Source: an uncultured Prevotella sp. (GTDB lineage: Bacteria > Bacteroidota > Bacteroidia > Bacteroidales > Bacteroidaceae). From it: DNA of 28,684 bases. The stretch covers positions 1-28,684 of the forward strand of contig CALEKA010000108.1 in assembly GCA_937898715.1 (NCBI GenBank), in the 5' to 3' direction. The translations under genes and the position numbers were made by a program. Shown here piece after piece: positions 6,370 through 13,330 of the stretch (position 1 is its first letter; each line of letters begins with the position of its first letter). Under the pieces are notes generated by a model. That model ran no database searches. It was not told the DNA's origin and saw only the letters and a list, made by a program, of their open reading frames with translations.

Positions 6370-6387
6370 CTTGTATGTCTACAGAAA

Positions 6388-6426
6388 GCCCCCCACTCAC
6401 TCTGCCCTTGATTGGATGGTGGGGGC
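6388..6426 (-). terminator. GC-rich hairpin, probable terminator of the minus-strand gene
   Basis: GCCCCC(C)AC (6388-6396) pairs with GTGGGGGC (6419-6426), with one bulged C. It lies 37 bases beyond the stop of the minus-strand gene at 6463 and about 20 bases after tRNA-like RNA 3, so it could end transcription from both sides. Confidence 0.55.
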
Positions 6427-6462
6427 ATTATGGGTGGGGGGGCGGATGGTCGAAGCACAGCG

Positions 6463-6876
6463 TCAGATGCTTCTCTTGATGTCCCTGGAGACGCTTAATA
6501 GTCTGCTTCCTACATCTGCCAATGCTACGGAGAGTGTCATCAGCTCGGATGAGGTGAATGATGCTGGTCGCCCATTGACGATATTGCCATTGAGCCTTTG
6601 GGAGAGCCATGCACCGCTATGGCCGAAGTATTTTTCAGCCACAGATGAATAGGTCAAGTAGTCTTTGACTCCATTGAGGAGCGATGCTACGTCGACGTCG
6701 TCACGCCTACCATGCAGTCCCAAGGCACAACGCAGATAGGTGCCTGCTTCTCTTTTCTCCTCTGGTGTGATTGTAAGAGCCATCGCTTCACGGAGTAGTG
6801 CATCGCTGAGGGCTACATTGCCTGCGCGATAGGCCTCGATGCTCCCATCTATTTTTTGTTTCAAATCGTCAGTCAT
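6463..6876 (-). CDS. DUF5053-like protein
   Basis: 137 residues. The C-terminal half (VAEKYFGHSGAWLSQRLNGN, then IVNGRPASFTSSELMTLSVA, ending in a helical SVSRDI) matches the pattern I know from the DUF5053 family of Bacteroidales phages and mobile elements. Biochemical function is unknown. The 'A-E-K-Y-F-G-x-S-x-x-W-L' stretch looks like a helix-turn-helix that could bind DNA. It is transcribed against all neighbours, typical of a prophage accessory or regulatory gene. The ATG at 6876 is preceded by an AT-rich stretch (6884-6910) that probably holds its promoter. Confidence 0.65.
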   Translation of the reverse strand: MTDDLKQKIDGSIEAYRAGNVALSDALLREAMALTITPEEKREAGTYLRCALGLHGRRDDVDVASLLNGVKDYLTYSSVAEKYFGHSGAWLSQRLNGNIVNGRPASFTSSELMTLSVALADVGSRLLSVSRDIKRSI

Positions 6877-6973
6877 CGCGGTGAAGTATATATATAGATA
6901 TTAGTATATCAGAGAAGGTCCGCCTTGGAGTGAGAGAGGTGCCCACCCCGTGAAATGTGGGGCAGGCGTCCTT

Positions 6974-7156
6974 TCATCTTTCATTCTCTTCAGACATTTT
7001 CTCGCATGCTTTGAGCACAAGGTCGAAGAAGTCTTCGAAGAATTCCGACTCCAATATCCAGCCATTACGCAATAGCTCGTAATCGTGTCGGAAGAGGTAC
7101 CCGAACTTTTCGAGTATATCCTCCCAGCCTTTGAAGCTGTCTCCAGGGTGGACCAT
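6974..7156 (-). CDS. Small hypothetical protein
   Basis: 60 residues from the ATG at 7156 (MVHPGDSFKGWEDILEKFGY), acidic and aromatic, with no signal peptide or membrane helix. The frame stays open to 7288, but a Bacteroidota promoter lies at 7171-7202 with its -7 box 15 bases upstream of this ATG. The upstream extension would therefore not be transcribed, and 7156 is preferred. It is oriented with the DUF5053-like gene and separated from it by about 97 bases that include an AT-rich segment. Function not recognised. Confidence 0.5.
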   Translation of the reverse strand: MVHPGDSFKGWEDILEKFGYLFRHDYELLRNGWILESEFFEDFFDLVLKACEKMSEENER

Positions 7157-7170
7157 CAATATTGACGGCA

Positions 7171-7202
7171 CAAAGGTAATAAAGAAATAATTATTGTGCA
7201 AG
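7171..7202 (-). promoter_or_regulatory. Promoter for the 60-residue minus-strand gene
   Basis: On the minus strand, TTGC (about 7201-7198) is followed 19 bp later by TACCTTTG (7178-7171). This fits the Bacteroidota sigma consensus TTTG/TTG - 19 bp - TAnnTTTG. The predicted start of transcription is within about 8-10 bases of the ATG at 7156, giving a very short leader. Confidence 0.6.
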
Positions 7203-7216
7203 TAGATTTGCGAGAA

Positions 7217-7232
7217 AAATAAACGTTTATTT
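7217..7232. promoter_or_regulatory. 16-bp perfect palindrome between divergent genes
   Basis: AAATAAACGTTTATTT is a perfect palindrome midway between the minus-strand gene (start 7156) and the rightward gene at 7255. It is well placed as an operator for a dimeric regulator acting on the late genes. Confidence 0.45.
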
Positions 7233-7254
7233 ATTGTCATAATTCTACTACCAA

Positions 7255-7779
7255 ATGAGAGGTATAACCATCTCCATCCCCCTTCCACACTACTTAGCCC
7301 AGTGGCTTACGCATGCGCTTGGCAATCCTGTGAGATTTCCCGCTCAGAGCTATGAGAACCGCCTGCTTTCTCGTTTGCTTTCTCGGGCTCCGAGGTGTGA
7401 GGAGCCTCCTACTATCTCGCCCATGGGCGATGAGGGTGCTTCGCGCAAGCAGATGCGTGTGTCCATCATCATCCCCGACAATTCCATGCACCGCCCCGAG
7501 TATTACAACCACCTATCTCGGCGCGCCCGAGCCTTGATGGCTGATGCCATCGAGACGCTCTTCCGCATCCACCTATGGAGTGAATGCGTATCGTTCATCC
7601 ACTCACGCGCTGGGCTTAACACGGGGATAGATCAGTGGTGTCGGCGGCAAGGTATCAGCATAGAGTATCGGGAGGCAGTCCGCCAGAAGTTTTACCGCAT
7701 GCGGCGTGCCTATGAGAAAGATGGAATCATCCTCGGGGAAAAACATCGCAAACGCTACCACGAGAATGGTCGAAAATGA
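7255..7779 (+). CDS. Conserved-looking hypothetical protein upstream of terminase
   Basis: 174 residues, the first gene of the rightward late block, lying directly before the large terminase. The N-terminal region is mixed (MRGITISIPLPHYLAQWLTH). Residues about 90-165 are helical and basic (SRRARALMADAIETLFRIHL, later YREAVRQKFYRMRRAYEKDG). The position would suit a small terminase subunit or a late regulator, and the basic helices would suit DNA binding, but no motif proves it. A second small-terminase candidate lies at 14921. Its coding strand is C-rich like the later genes. Confidence 0.5.
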   Translation: MRGITISIPLPHYLAQWLTHALGNPVRFPAQSYENRLLSRLLSRAPRCEEPPTISPMGDEGASRKQMRVSIIIPDNSMHRPEYYNHLSRRARALMADAIETLFRIHLWSECVSFIHSRAGLNTGIDQWCRRQGISIEYREAVRQKFYRMRRAYEKDGIILGEKHRKRYHENGRK

Positions 7780-7793
7780 ACAGGGGAGGGGGA

Positions 7794-7918
7794 GGAGTTT
7801 TGAGTTTTAAGGTTATGAGGTTATAAAGGATGCTTCAGCCAGTCTGTAATACTTAATACTTTATACTTAATACTTGCCCATCGGGCTCGTAATACTTAAT
7901 ACTTTATACTTAATACTT
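7794..7918 (+). repeat. Intergenic repeat cassette (two heptad arrays)
   Basis: GAGTTT/GGTTATGAGGTTATAAAG block, GATGCTTCAGCCAGTCTG linker, heptad array, the palindromic spacer GCCCATCGGGC, and a second heptad array ending 8 bases before the terminase ATG. Confidence 0.85.
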
Positions 7919-7926
7919 AAAAGAAG

Positions 7927-9531
7927 ATGGAAGTCTACTTCAATCGTATGCAGCGTGAGGTGTGTGGCATCGATGCTCACACCTCCGTGATAGTGGCTGG
8001 TCGAGGCACGGGCAAGAGCCTGCTGCATGCTTGGATCAATCTGCGCAACATGCAACAGATGCCCCGCTCCACCACAGCCTTTGTCACGCCCACCGCCATC
8101 CGCGCCAAGACCAATACGCTTCCCTCCATGTTCCAACACTGGGAGGCATGGGGCTTCCGCCGTGGCATACATTGGGACATAGGCCGCCGCCCCGACCGCC
8201 GATTGGGATGGCCCGCGCCCCTGGTTCAGCCCGACAATTGGGAGAACGTCATCTCATTCTACACCGGTGCCATCGGTCAGATCATCTCGCAAGACCGCGT
8301 CGGTACGTCGAACTCTAAGAGCTTCGACTACATCGACATAGACGAGGCGAAGTTTGTCAACTTCGAGCGCCTCAAGGACGAGACCTTCCCCGCCAACCGT
8401 GGGCAGCAGCGCGAGTTTGGCGATCTGCCCTTCCATCATGGCATGCTCATCACGAGCGATATGCCGGTGACGCGTCAGGGCTCATGGTTTATGCGCTATG
8501 AGAAGGACTGCGACCAAGAACTCATCGAGACGATCGAAGCCCTGGTCTGTGAGCAACAGCAGACGCTTCTGCGCATCCAGAGTGGCGATGCCACGGGCTA
8601 CCTTCAGCGCCACCTCGCCGACATAGAGAACTATCTGCGGCGCCTCCGTGCTCGTGCCACCCTATACCGCCGTTACTCCTCGCTGACCAACATCGAGGTG
8701 CTTGGCGAGGCATGGGTGCGCCAGATGCGCCGCGACCTGCCGCCCATGGTGTTCCGCACGTCGATCCTCTGCCAACCCATCAGCATACTCAAGGATGGCT
8801 TCTACTCTTCCATGCGCCCGCACCATAAGTATACTGCCACCGACCATCACCGCCTGGACTCTCTGGGCTACGACTTCAAGGAGATAGGCCGCGAGGCTGG
8901 CACCTGTGCGCTCGATGCCGACCTCCGCCCCGACCTTCCTCTGTGCATTGCCTTCGACTACAATGCCAACATCAACTGGATGGTCTGTGGGCAAGCCATC
9001 GAGAGTGAGCATAGGCTCAACGTGATCCACTCCTTCTACGTGAAGTTTGAGCGCAAGATCCCCGAGCTCATCGACGACTTCGCTCGCTACTACGAGCCCC
9101 ACCGCCACAAGGAGGTGATCTTCTACTATGACTCTACTGCCCTTGGCTCCAACTATGCGGTGAATGATCAAGACTTCCAATGGGTGATCACCAATGCTCT
9201 GCAGAAGAAGGGATGGACCGTGCGCCCGGTCTACATCGGAGCGCCCATGCGCCACATAGAGAAGTATCTGCTCATCAATCGTGGCTTCGCTGGGCAAGCG
9301 CGCCTCACGCCTTACTTCAATGAGCAGGGCAATCAAGCTCTGCTCATCTCGATCCAGACTGCTGGTCTCTATAATGGCAAGAAGGACAAGCGAGGAGAGA
9401 AGCTCGCCGAGACGGAAGAGAACCGACTTGAGAATCGTACCGACGGCTCTGATGCCTTCGACACGCTCTACATCGGGTGTGAACGCTTCCCGCAACAGAC
9501 TCACTTGCTCCGCGTCACGGGGGGAGGATAA
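7927..9531 (+). CDS. terL: Terminase large subunit
   Basis: 534 residues, a usual TerL length. It is the ATP-driven DNA-packaging motor and headful or cos nuclease that docks on the portal. The ATPase domain has Walker A AGRGTGKS (24-31) and Walker B FDYIDIDE (133-140) with catalytic E140. The C-terminal RNase H-fold nuclease shows its acidic residues at D344 (IAFDYNANIN), D402 (FYYDSTA) and D506/D509/D512 (DGSDAFDT). The ATG at 7927 follows the heptad array. Portal is not adjacent but starts about 11 kb downstream (20509), which is unusual. Confidence 0.92.
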   Translation: MEVYFNRMQREVCGIDAHTSVIVAGRGTGKSLLHAWINLRNMQQMPRSTTAFVTPTAIRAKTNTLPSMFQHWEAWGFRRGIHWDIGRRPDRRLGWPAPLVQPDNWENVISFYTGAIGQIISQDRVGTSNSKSFDYIDIDEAKFVNFERLKDETFPANRGQQREFGDLPFHHGMLITSDMPVTRQGSWFMRYEKDCDQELIETIEALVCEQQQTLLRIQSGDATGYLQRHLADIENYLRRLRARATLYRRYSSLTNIEVLGEAWVRQMRRDLPPMVFRTSILCQPISILKDGFYSSMRPHHKYTATDHHRLDSLGYDFKEIGREAGTCALDADLRPDLPLCIAFDYNANINWMVCGQAIESEHRLNVIHSFYVKFERKIPELIDDFARYYEPHRHKEVIFYYDSTALGSNYAVNDQDFQWVITNALQKKGWTVRPVYIGAPMRHIEKYLLINRGFAGQARLTPYFNEQGNQALLISIQTAGLYNGKKDKRGEKLAETEENRLENRTDGSDAFDTLYIGCERFPQQTHLLRVTGGG

Positions 9532-9533
9532 TG

Positions 9534-9738
9534 GCAGAGCGCAGATGCGCTCTGCAAGTATTAAGTATAAAGTATTAAGTATTACAGACTGGCTGCAATC
9601 AAGTATTAAGTATTAAGTATTAAGTATTACAAGCGGGCTGAAGCCAAATGCCCGTACCATAGGGCTTGGCGGGAGCCTGCAAGTCTGTAATACTTAATAC
9701 TTTATACTTAATACTTGCAGAGCGCAGATGCGCTCTGC
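9534..9738. repeat. Large inverted repeat bounded by palindromes GCAGAGCGCA-GA-TGCGCTCTGC
   Basis: The palindrome at 9534-9555 recurs at 9717-9738. Inside, the left side carries heptad arrays in reverse orientation (AAGTATT units) and the right side carries one in forward orientation, giving about 55-60 bp of inverted identity ending in CAGACT. The centre includes GGGCTTGGCGGGAGCC. The element starts 2 bases after the terminase stop. It has no ORF and could be a transcript-end structure or a small non-autonomous element. Confidence 0.75.
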
Positions 9739-9886
9739 ATATACCGCTCGCCGATCCCCCTTGATTCGCCCTCACGGCGTAGGGCACTGGGGGCTCGATT
9801 AAGAGAAAAAGCGCATTTTAGATCCGCGCCGCCGGCGCTTCCGCTTGATATACAGCATTTACCGCCATCTCGCCACCGCAAAGCCC

Positions 9887-9929
9887 GCTTCACCCCCCAA
9901 AAGGTAGGGAGGAAGGGGGCTTTTTCGTT
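9887..9929 (+). terminator. Hairpin with T tract
   Basis: GCCC-G-CTTC on the left pairs with GAAG-G-GGGC on the right around a C-rich/AAAAGG centre, followed by TTTTT. With the next hairpin it probably ends transcription from terminase before the iteron region. Confidence 0.55.
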
Positions 9930-9957
9930 TGCTCTTTTTTGCATTCGTCCGAAAATT

Positions 9958-9980
9958 GCCCCTTTATGGGGCTTTATTTT
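9958..9980 (+). terminator. Intrinsic terminator
   Basis: GCCCC-TTTAT-GGGGC (9958-9972) followed by TTTATTTT. A compact, classical intrinsic terminator 35 bases upstream of the first iteron. Confidence 0.75.
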
Positions 9981-10014
9981 GTGCAACATTTTGAGCGGCA
10001 CCCTTTAAAAGGGG

Positions 10015-10224
10015 GCTACAAAGGGCTACAAAGGGCTACATTATATGTAATATATTGATAATCAATAGGGAAAGCCCCACTCTCTATGCCCGATTTTGGG
10101 GCTACAAAGGGCTACATCGCGCTACATTTGTAGCCCTATGTAGTGAGAGGGCTACAATGTAGCCACCTTTGTAGCGCGCGAAATCGTTGAGAATCAGCCG
10201 TGTAGCGTTGTAGCCCGTTGTAGC
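10015..10224. other. Iteron cluster with AT-rich segment, candidate replication origin
   Basis: Thirteen copies of GCTACA or its complement TGTAGC occur in 210 bp. Forward copies start at 10015, 10025, 10035, 10101, 10111, 10121 and 10151; reverse copies at 10129, 10158, 10170, 10201, 10209 and 10219. Most forward copies belong to a longer GGGCTACAAA unit, and within groups the step is exactly 10 bp, one helical turn. A 30-bp AT-rich stretch (10041-10070) lies between the first two groups. Phased iterons beside an AT-rich unwinding region are the usual plan of an iteron-type origin. A packaging or partition site is the alternative. The HU-like gene lies directly downstream. Confidence 0.6.
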
Positions 10225-10339
10225 GCCTATTTTAAGGCTTCAGTCTGTGGAGGAATGTCCGCTCGGAACCCGAAAGTTAAAAAAGGCTTTTGCTTCCACT
10301 CCCCGCCCTGCAACGCTTCCTCCGCCCAAAATCCACGTA

Positions 10340-10372
10340 TTTCACTTCCCCCTCTCTGCTGCATTACCTTTG
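10340..10372 (+). promoter_or_regulatory. Promoter for the HU-like gene
   Basis: TTTC (10340-10343), then 21 bp, then TACCTTTG (10365-10372), an exact TAnnTTTG -7 box. The predicted start is near 10379, giving a leader of about 50 bases to the ATG at 10429. A small palindrome GCAATTGC lies at the predicted start. The rest of 10225-10340 shows no gene. Confidence 0.6.
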
Positions 10373-10428
10373 CCTATGCAATTGCAACCGTTCACCCACT
10401 TTACTAACCTAACCCACCCTTCACCACC

Positions 10429-10824
10429 ATGCTTAAGTTTAAGCCCACCGCCCGCAAGGCTCCCAACAAGGACATCGTCTACTCACCTCAGACCGTGCTC
10501 GATGGCTACGTCAGTGTAGATCAACTTGCCGAAGAGATCTCCGACTCTTGCACCGTCAACGAGGCCGACGTCCTTGCCGTGCTCCGTGCTCTGCAGAAGC
10601 ACATGTATGCTCACCTTCGCCTCGGTCATAGCGTACGCTTGGGCGACGTAGGATCCTTCCGTCCCGCCGTCTATGGTAAGAGCGCTGCCACTCCCGCCGA
10701 AGTGACGGCCGACAGCATCAATGGCGTGCGCATCCGCTTCCGCCCATCGTCATGGCTCACTGGCAAGAAGAGCGAATACCGCTTCAAGCGCATTGCCTCT
10801 GCCAAGGAGCAGGCGGAAGAGTAA
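10429..10824 (+). CDS. HU/IHF-like DNA-binding protein
   Basis: 131 residues. The Bacteroidota HU-related pattern is visible: an N-terminal VYSPQTVLDGYVSVDQLAEE helix region, EADVLAVLRALQKHMYAHLR, then the hallmark L-G-x-x-V-R-L-G-D-V-G-S-F-R segment (about 66-79), and a VRIRFRPSSWL beta arm. These proteins bend DNA and support replication, recombination or packaging complexes. The gene lies between the candidate origin and the capsid genes, has its own promoter and is closed by a strong hairpin, so it is probably a separate transcription unit. A role at the iteron site is inferred from position only. Confidence 0.8.
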   Translation: MLKFKPTARKAPNKDIVYSPQTVLDGYVSVDQLAEEISDSCTVNEADVLAVLRALQKHMYAHLRLGHSVRLGDVGSFRPAVYGKSAATPAEVTADSINGVRIRFRPSSWLTGKKSEYRFKRIASAKEQAEE

Positions 10825-10825
10825 A

Positions 10826-10901
10826 CCCGCCCAAGCAGGAAAAACTTGTTGCCCAACGAGAAAAAACTACATGGGCAACGAGTTTTTTCTATTTGGGCGG
10901 G
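10826..10901 (+). terminator. Nested hairpins after the HU-like gene
   Basis: The outer stem CCCGCCCAA (10826-10834) pairs with TTGGGCGGG (10893-10901). The inner stem GTTGCCCA (10848-10855) pairs with TGGGCAAC (10872-10879), followed by AGTTTTTTCT. An alternative pairing of the A6 and T6 runs is also possible. Strong termination is likely. Confidence 0.7.
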
Positions 10902-10911
10902 AAAGGAGAAG

Positions 10912-11092
10912 ATGAGTTTAATGAGTTTAATAAGTTTAGAGTCTTAAGGTTATGAGGTTATAAAGGATGCTTCAGCCAGGCTGTATTACTTATTACTTAT
11001 TACTTATTACTTATTACTTGCCCCCCGGTGGCTTGTAATACTTAATACTTTATACTTAATACTTTATACTTAATACTTGCCCCTATGGGGCT
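10912..11092 (+). repeat. Intergenic repeat cassette before the head genes
   Basis: GAGTTTAAT units, GGTTATGAGGTTATAAAG, GATGCTTCAGCC, an array of TTACTTA heptads, the spacer CCCCCCGGTGG, heptad arrays of the TAATACT type, and the palindromic spacer GCCCCTATGGGGC. Unlike most copies it is followed by a separate leader of about 75 bases before the next gene. Confidence 0.85.
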
Positions 11093-11097
11093 TGTCT

Positions 11098-11128
11098 TTT
11101 TCTCTTTATATATAAGATATTATCTTCG
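11098..11128 (+). promoter_or_regulatory. Possible promoter for head genes
   Basis: TATCTTCG (11121-11128) matches 7 of 8 bases of TAnnTTTG, with a T-rich -33 region 19 bp upstream and a very AT-rich spacer. A leader of about 35 bases leads to ATG 11171. This may be the main head-operon promoter. Confidence 0.4.
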
Positions 11129-11170
11129 CATAGTTTTCAATCCCACACACACACCAACTCTCGCATTCGC

Positions 11171-12328
11171 ATGCCCAATAGAAGTTACAACATAGATATA
11201 GACTCTTACATAGGCTACCCTATATCGGCCGCCTACGTGAAGTCAAAGCTCTCTCCCCTCAAGGGACGCCCCGTCACGGTCAGGATCAACTCCTATGGCG
11301 GCGACGTGATGACTGCCCTCGACATCCGCCAGCAGTTTCGCGATCATGGCGACGTGACCGCCTACATCGTGGGCATGACCGCATCGGCCGCCACTATCCT
11401 GGCGATGGGCGCTAAGAAGGTCATCATGAGCCGCTACGCCTTGATGCTCGTTCACCCTGCCTCTGCCGGCATCACCGAATGGGGCATGTACAATCACGAC
11501 CAACTCGAAGAAGCCATCAAGCGCCTGCGCCATCAGCAGTCCACACTCGACAACATCGACTCCGTCATCGCCGCTATCTATGCCGACCACTCTGCTGGTC
11601 GCTCCGATGCTAAGCAGATGGCTGAGATCATGCGCGAAGCCCGTTGGCTCAATGCCGACGAGGCGCTCAAGGCTGGCCTTATCGATGCCATCGACGAGGA
11701 CGAATCGGCCCCCGCCCCGCAGCCCATCTCGGACCATCAGCGCGAGATCTTCGCCGCCTGTGGCTTGCCTATCCCCGTAGCGGAGGGGCTCTCCGCCATG
11801 AGCCAGCCCTCTGCCAAGGCTGGACCTTCCGCCCCGACCGATGCCGATGCCGACACGGACCGCACCTTCTTCGACCGTCTGCGCGCCTTCTTCGCTTCAC
11901 TGATAGCTCAGCCCGTGGCAGAGCCGCAGAGCACCGAGGCTCCCACTCTTGATCATACTTATAACTCTTCCAATACTCCAACTACCACTCTTACTGACAT
12001 GACCAAACCCACCTACCCCGTTCTCATGGCAGTCCTCAAGGATGCCACGACCGCCTTTGGTGCCGACGGCTCTCTCACGCTCGATGCAGCAGCGCTGCAA
12101 TCGCTTGAGAAGGTCCTCACTGACTTGCAAGGCTCTGAAGCCACTGCCAAGGCATCGCTCGAGGAAGCACAGACCGCCCTCGCCAAGGCCGAGACAGAAA
12201 TCGCTACTCTCAAGGCTGAAGATGGTGCCGAATCTGCTCCGACTTCGCCCACTGCTGAAGATAGCTCTGCCTCCATCCCCGGCATGGAAGCTGCTTCGTT
12301 CTTCCACAAGTTCCGCAGCGTGATCTAA
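11171..12328 (+). CDS. ClpP-like head maturation protease with C-terminal scaffold-like region
   Basis: 385 residues. Residues 1-175 are a ClpP/S14-type serine protease: INSYGGDV (40-46 region, oxyanion), catalytic Ser in GMTASAAT (S72), His95 in LVHPAS, and a helical C-terminal end with DHSAGRS near 139. It would process the capsid precursor inside the prohead. After a Pro/Ala/Asp linker (about 178-275), residues about 280-370 form a long Ala/Glu/Lys helix typical of scaffolding proteins. This protease-scaffold fusion resembles the lambda C/Nu3 plan. The major capsid gene follows after 32 bases. Confidence 0.85.
   Translation: MPNRSYNIDIDSYIGYPISAAYVKSKLSPLKGRPVTVRINSYGGDVMTALDIRQQFRDHGDVTAYIVGMTASAATILAMGAKKVIMSRYALMLVHPASAGITEWGMYNHDQLEEAIKRLRHQQSTLDNIDSVIAAIYADHSAGRSDAKQMAEIMREARWLNADEALKAGLIDAIDEDESAPAPQPISDHQREIFAACGLPIPVAEGLSAMSQPSAKAGPSAPTDADADTDRTFFDRLRAFFASLIAQPVAEPQSTEAPTLDHTYNSSNTPTTTLTDMTKPTYPVLMAVLKDATTAFGADGSLTLDAAALQSLEKVLTDLQGSEATAKASLEEAQTALAKAETEIATLKAEDGAESAPTSPTAEDSSASIPGMEAASFFHKFRSVI
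11999..12328 (+). CDS. Possible internal start giving a separate scaffold protein
   Basis: An in-frame ATG (residue 277 of the protease, MTKPTYPVLMAVLKD) begins exactly where the helical scaffold-like region starts. The 50 bases before it are CT/A-rich and read like the leaders of other genes here. Separate translation would give a 109-residue scaffold, as lambda Nu3 is made within C. The evidence is positional only. Confidence 0.3.
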   Translation: MTKPTYPVLMAVLKDATTAFGADGSLTLDAAALQSLEKVLTDLQGSEATAKASLEEAQTALAKAETEIATLKAEDGAESAPTSPTAEDSSASIPGMEAASFFHKFRSVI

Positions 12329-12360
12329 CACGTAACACTTACCCCAATCCCTATCCACCA

Positions 12361-13326
12361 ATGGCACTCACCATCACCACTATCGACGCTCTTAAGAAGA
12401 GCGCAACGCAGTATCAGAAAGAACTTCTGATCATGCCTGTGACCTCCGCACAGGCCACGCTCCAGCACATGCAGGGCATGCCCGGACTGAAGGGCAACCT
12501 CGTGCTCAGCGAGATCAACGGCGAAGCCGAACTCGCCCCCTACAAGCGCACCAACGTCAAGGACGCTGAGATAGGCATCACAGCCCGCACGCTCGAAATG
12601 TATCTCGGCAACTGCGCCTACAACTTCGACCCCAACGAACTTTGGGGCACCATCTACGGATCGCTCGTCACTCAGGGCGAAGCGCTCAAGGGAGTAGACA
12701 TCAACAAGTCTATCCTCATGCTCGCCACCGCCCGCATGGGTAAGAAGCTCAACATGGCCATCTGGAACGCTAAGCGCAATGCCGACGGCTCCACCACGAA
12801 GGATCTCTTCAATGGCTTCGACACCATCACCGACTCAGAGAAACTCTCCGAAGGCATCAAGGCTGACAATGGCAACTACCTCCAGCTCACAGAGGATATC
12901 ACCGAGGCCAATGCCATCGACACTTTCCAGAAGATCTACGACGCTGCATCGGACGAACTGCAGAGCCAGCCCGTCAAGATCTACTGCTCGAAGGACATCT
13001 ACTCGGCCTACAATCGCAACTATCAGCTCCTCCACGGCGCTCTGCCCTACAACACTGAGTTTAAGAAGACTTATCTCGAAGGCACCGACGGCCTGTGGGA
13101 ATTCTGCCCCTTGGCATCGAAGAAGGGCTCGAAGTACATCCACATCGCCCCTCAGAGCAACATGATCTACGGCTACGGCGCAGGCGAGAACCCTGGCGAA
13201 ACGCTCGACCTGGGCAAGTACGCTCCCTGGGCGCTCACGCTCGAGGCTTCTATGGCCTTCGGCGTACAGTTTAAGACGCTCTCTCAGGAGATGCTCTTCG
13301 TAGCCGAACTCAAGGCAAAAGAGTGA
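12361..13326 (+). CDS. Major capsid protein
   Basis: 321 residues, directly after the protease gene, the usual position of the HK97-fold capsid protein. The sequence has the expected plan of an N-terminal helical arm (ALKKSATQYQKELLI), mixed alpha/beta core with IYCSKDIYSAYNRNYQ, and a C-terminal APWALTLEASMAFGVQFKTL strand region. The related Bacteroidales phage capsid proteins I know share this 'KIYCS...YN...' and 'P...LEA...G..FK' pattern. No separate decoration protein is adjacent. Confidence 0.8.
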   Translation: MALTITTIDALKKSATQYQKELLIMPVTSAQATLQHMQGMPGLKGNLVLSEINGEAELAPYKRTNVKDAEIGITARTLEMYLGNCAYNFDPNELWGTIYGSLVTQGEALKGVDINKSILMLATARMGKKLNMAIWNAKRNADGSTTKDLFNGFDTITDSEKLSEGIKADNGNYLQLTEDITEANAIDTFQKIYDAASDELQSQPVKIYCSKDIYSAYNRNYQLLHGALPYNTEFKKTYLEGTDGLWEFCPLASKKGSKYIHIAPQSNMIYGYGAGENPGETLDLGKYAPWALTLEASMAFGVQFKTLSQEMLFVAELKAKE

Positions 13327-13330
13327 TCAC

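Noticed and set aside
7157..7288. N-terminal extension of the small minus-strand gene
   Set aside because: It would lie upstream of the promoter's -7 box at 7171-7178 and would not be on the transcript.
8662..9504. 280-codon open frame antisense to terminase
   Set aside because: It overlaps the terminase nuclease motifs, shows no domain or promoter, and is explained by the C-rich codon use of terL.
9715..10008. 97-codon open frames on both strands between terminase and the iterons
   Set aside because: They run through the palindrome and terminator hairpins, have no leader and no plausible fold.
10247..10519. 90-codon open frame overlapping the HU-like gene
   Set aside because: It is low-complexity Pro/Thr sequence crossing the promoter and ending inside the well-supported HU-like gene.
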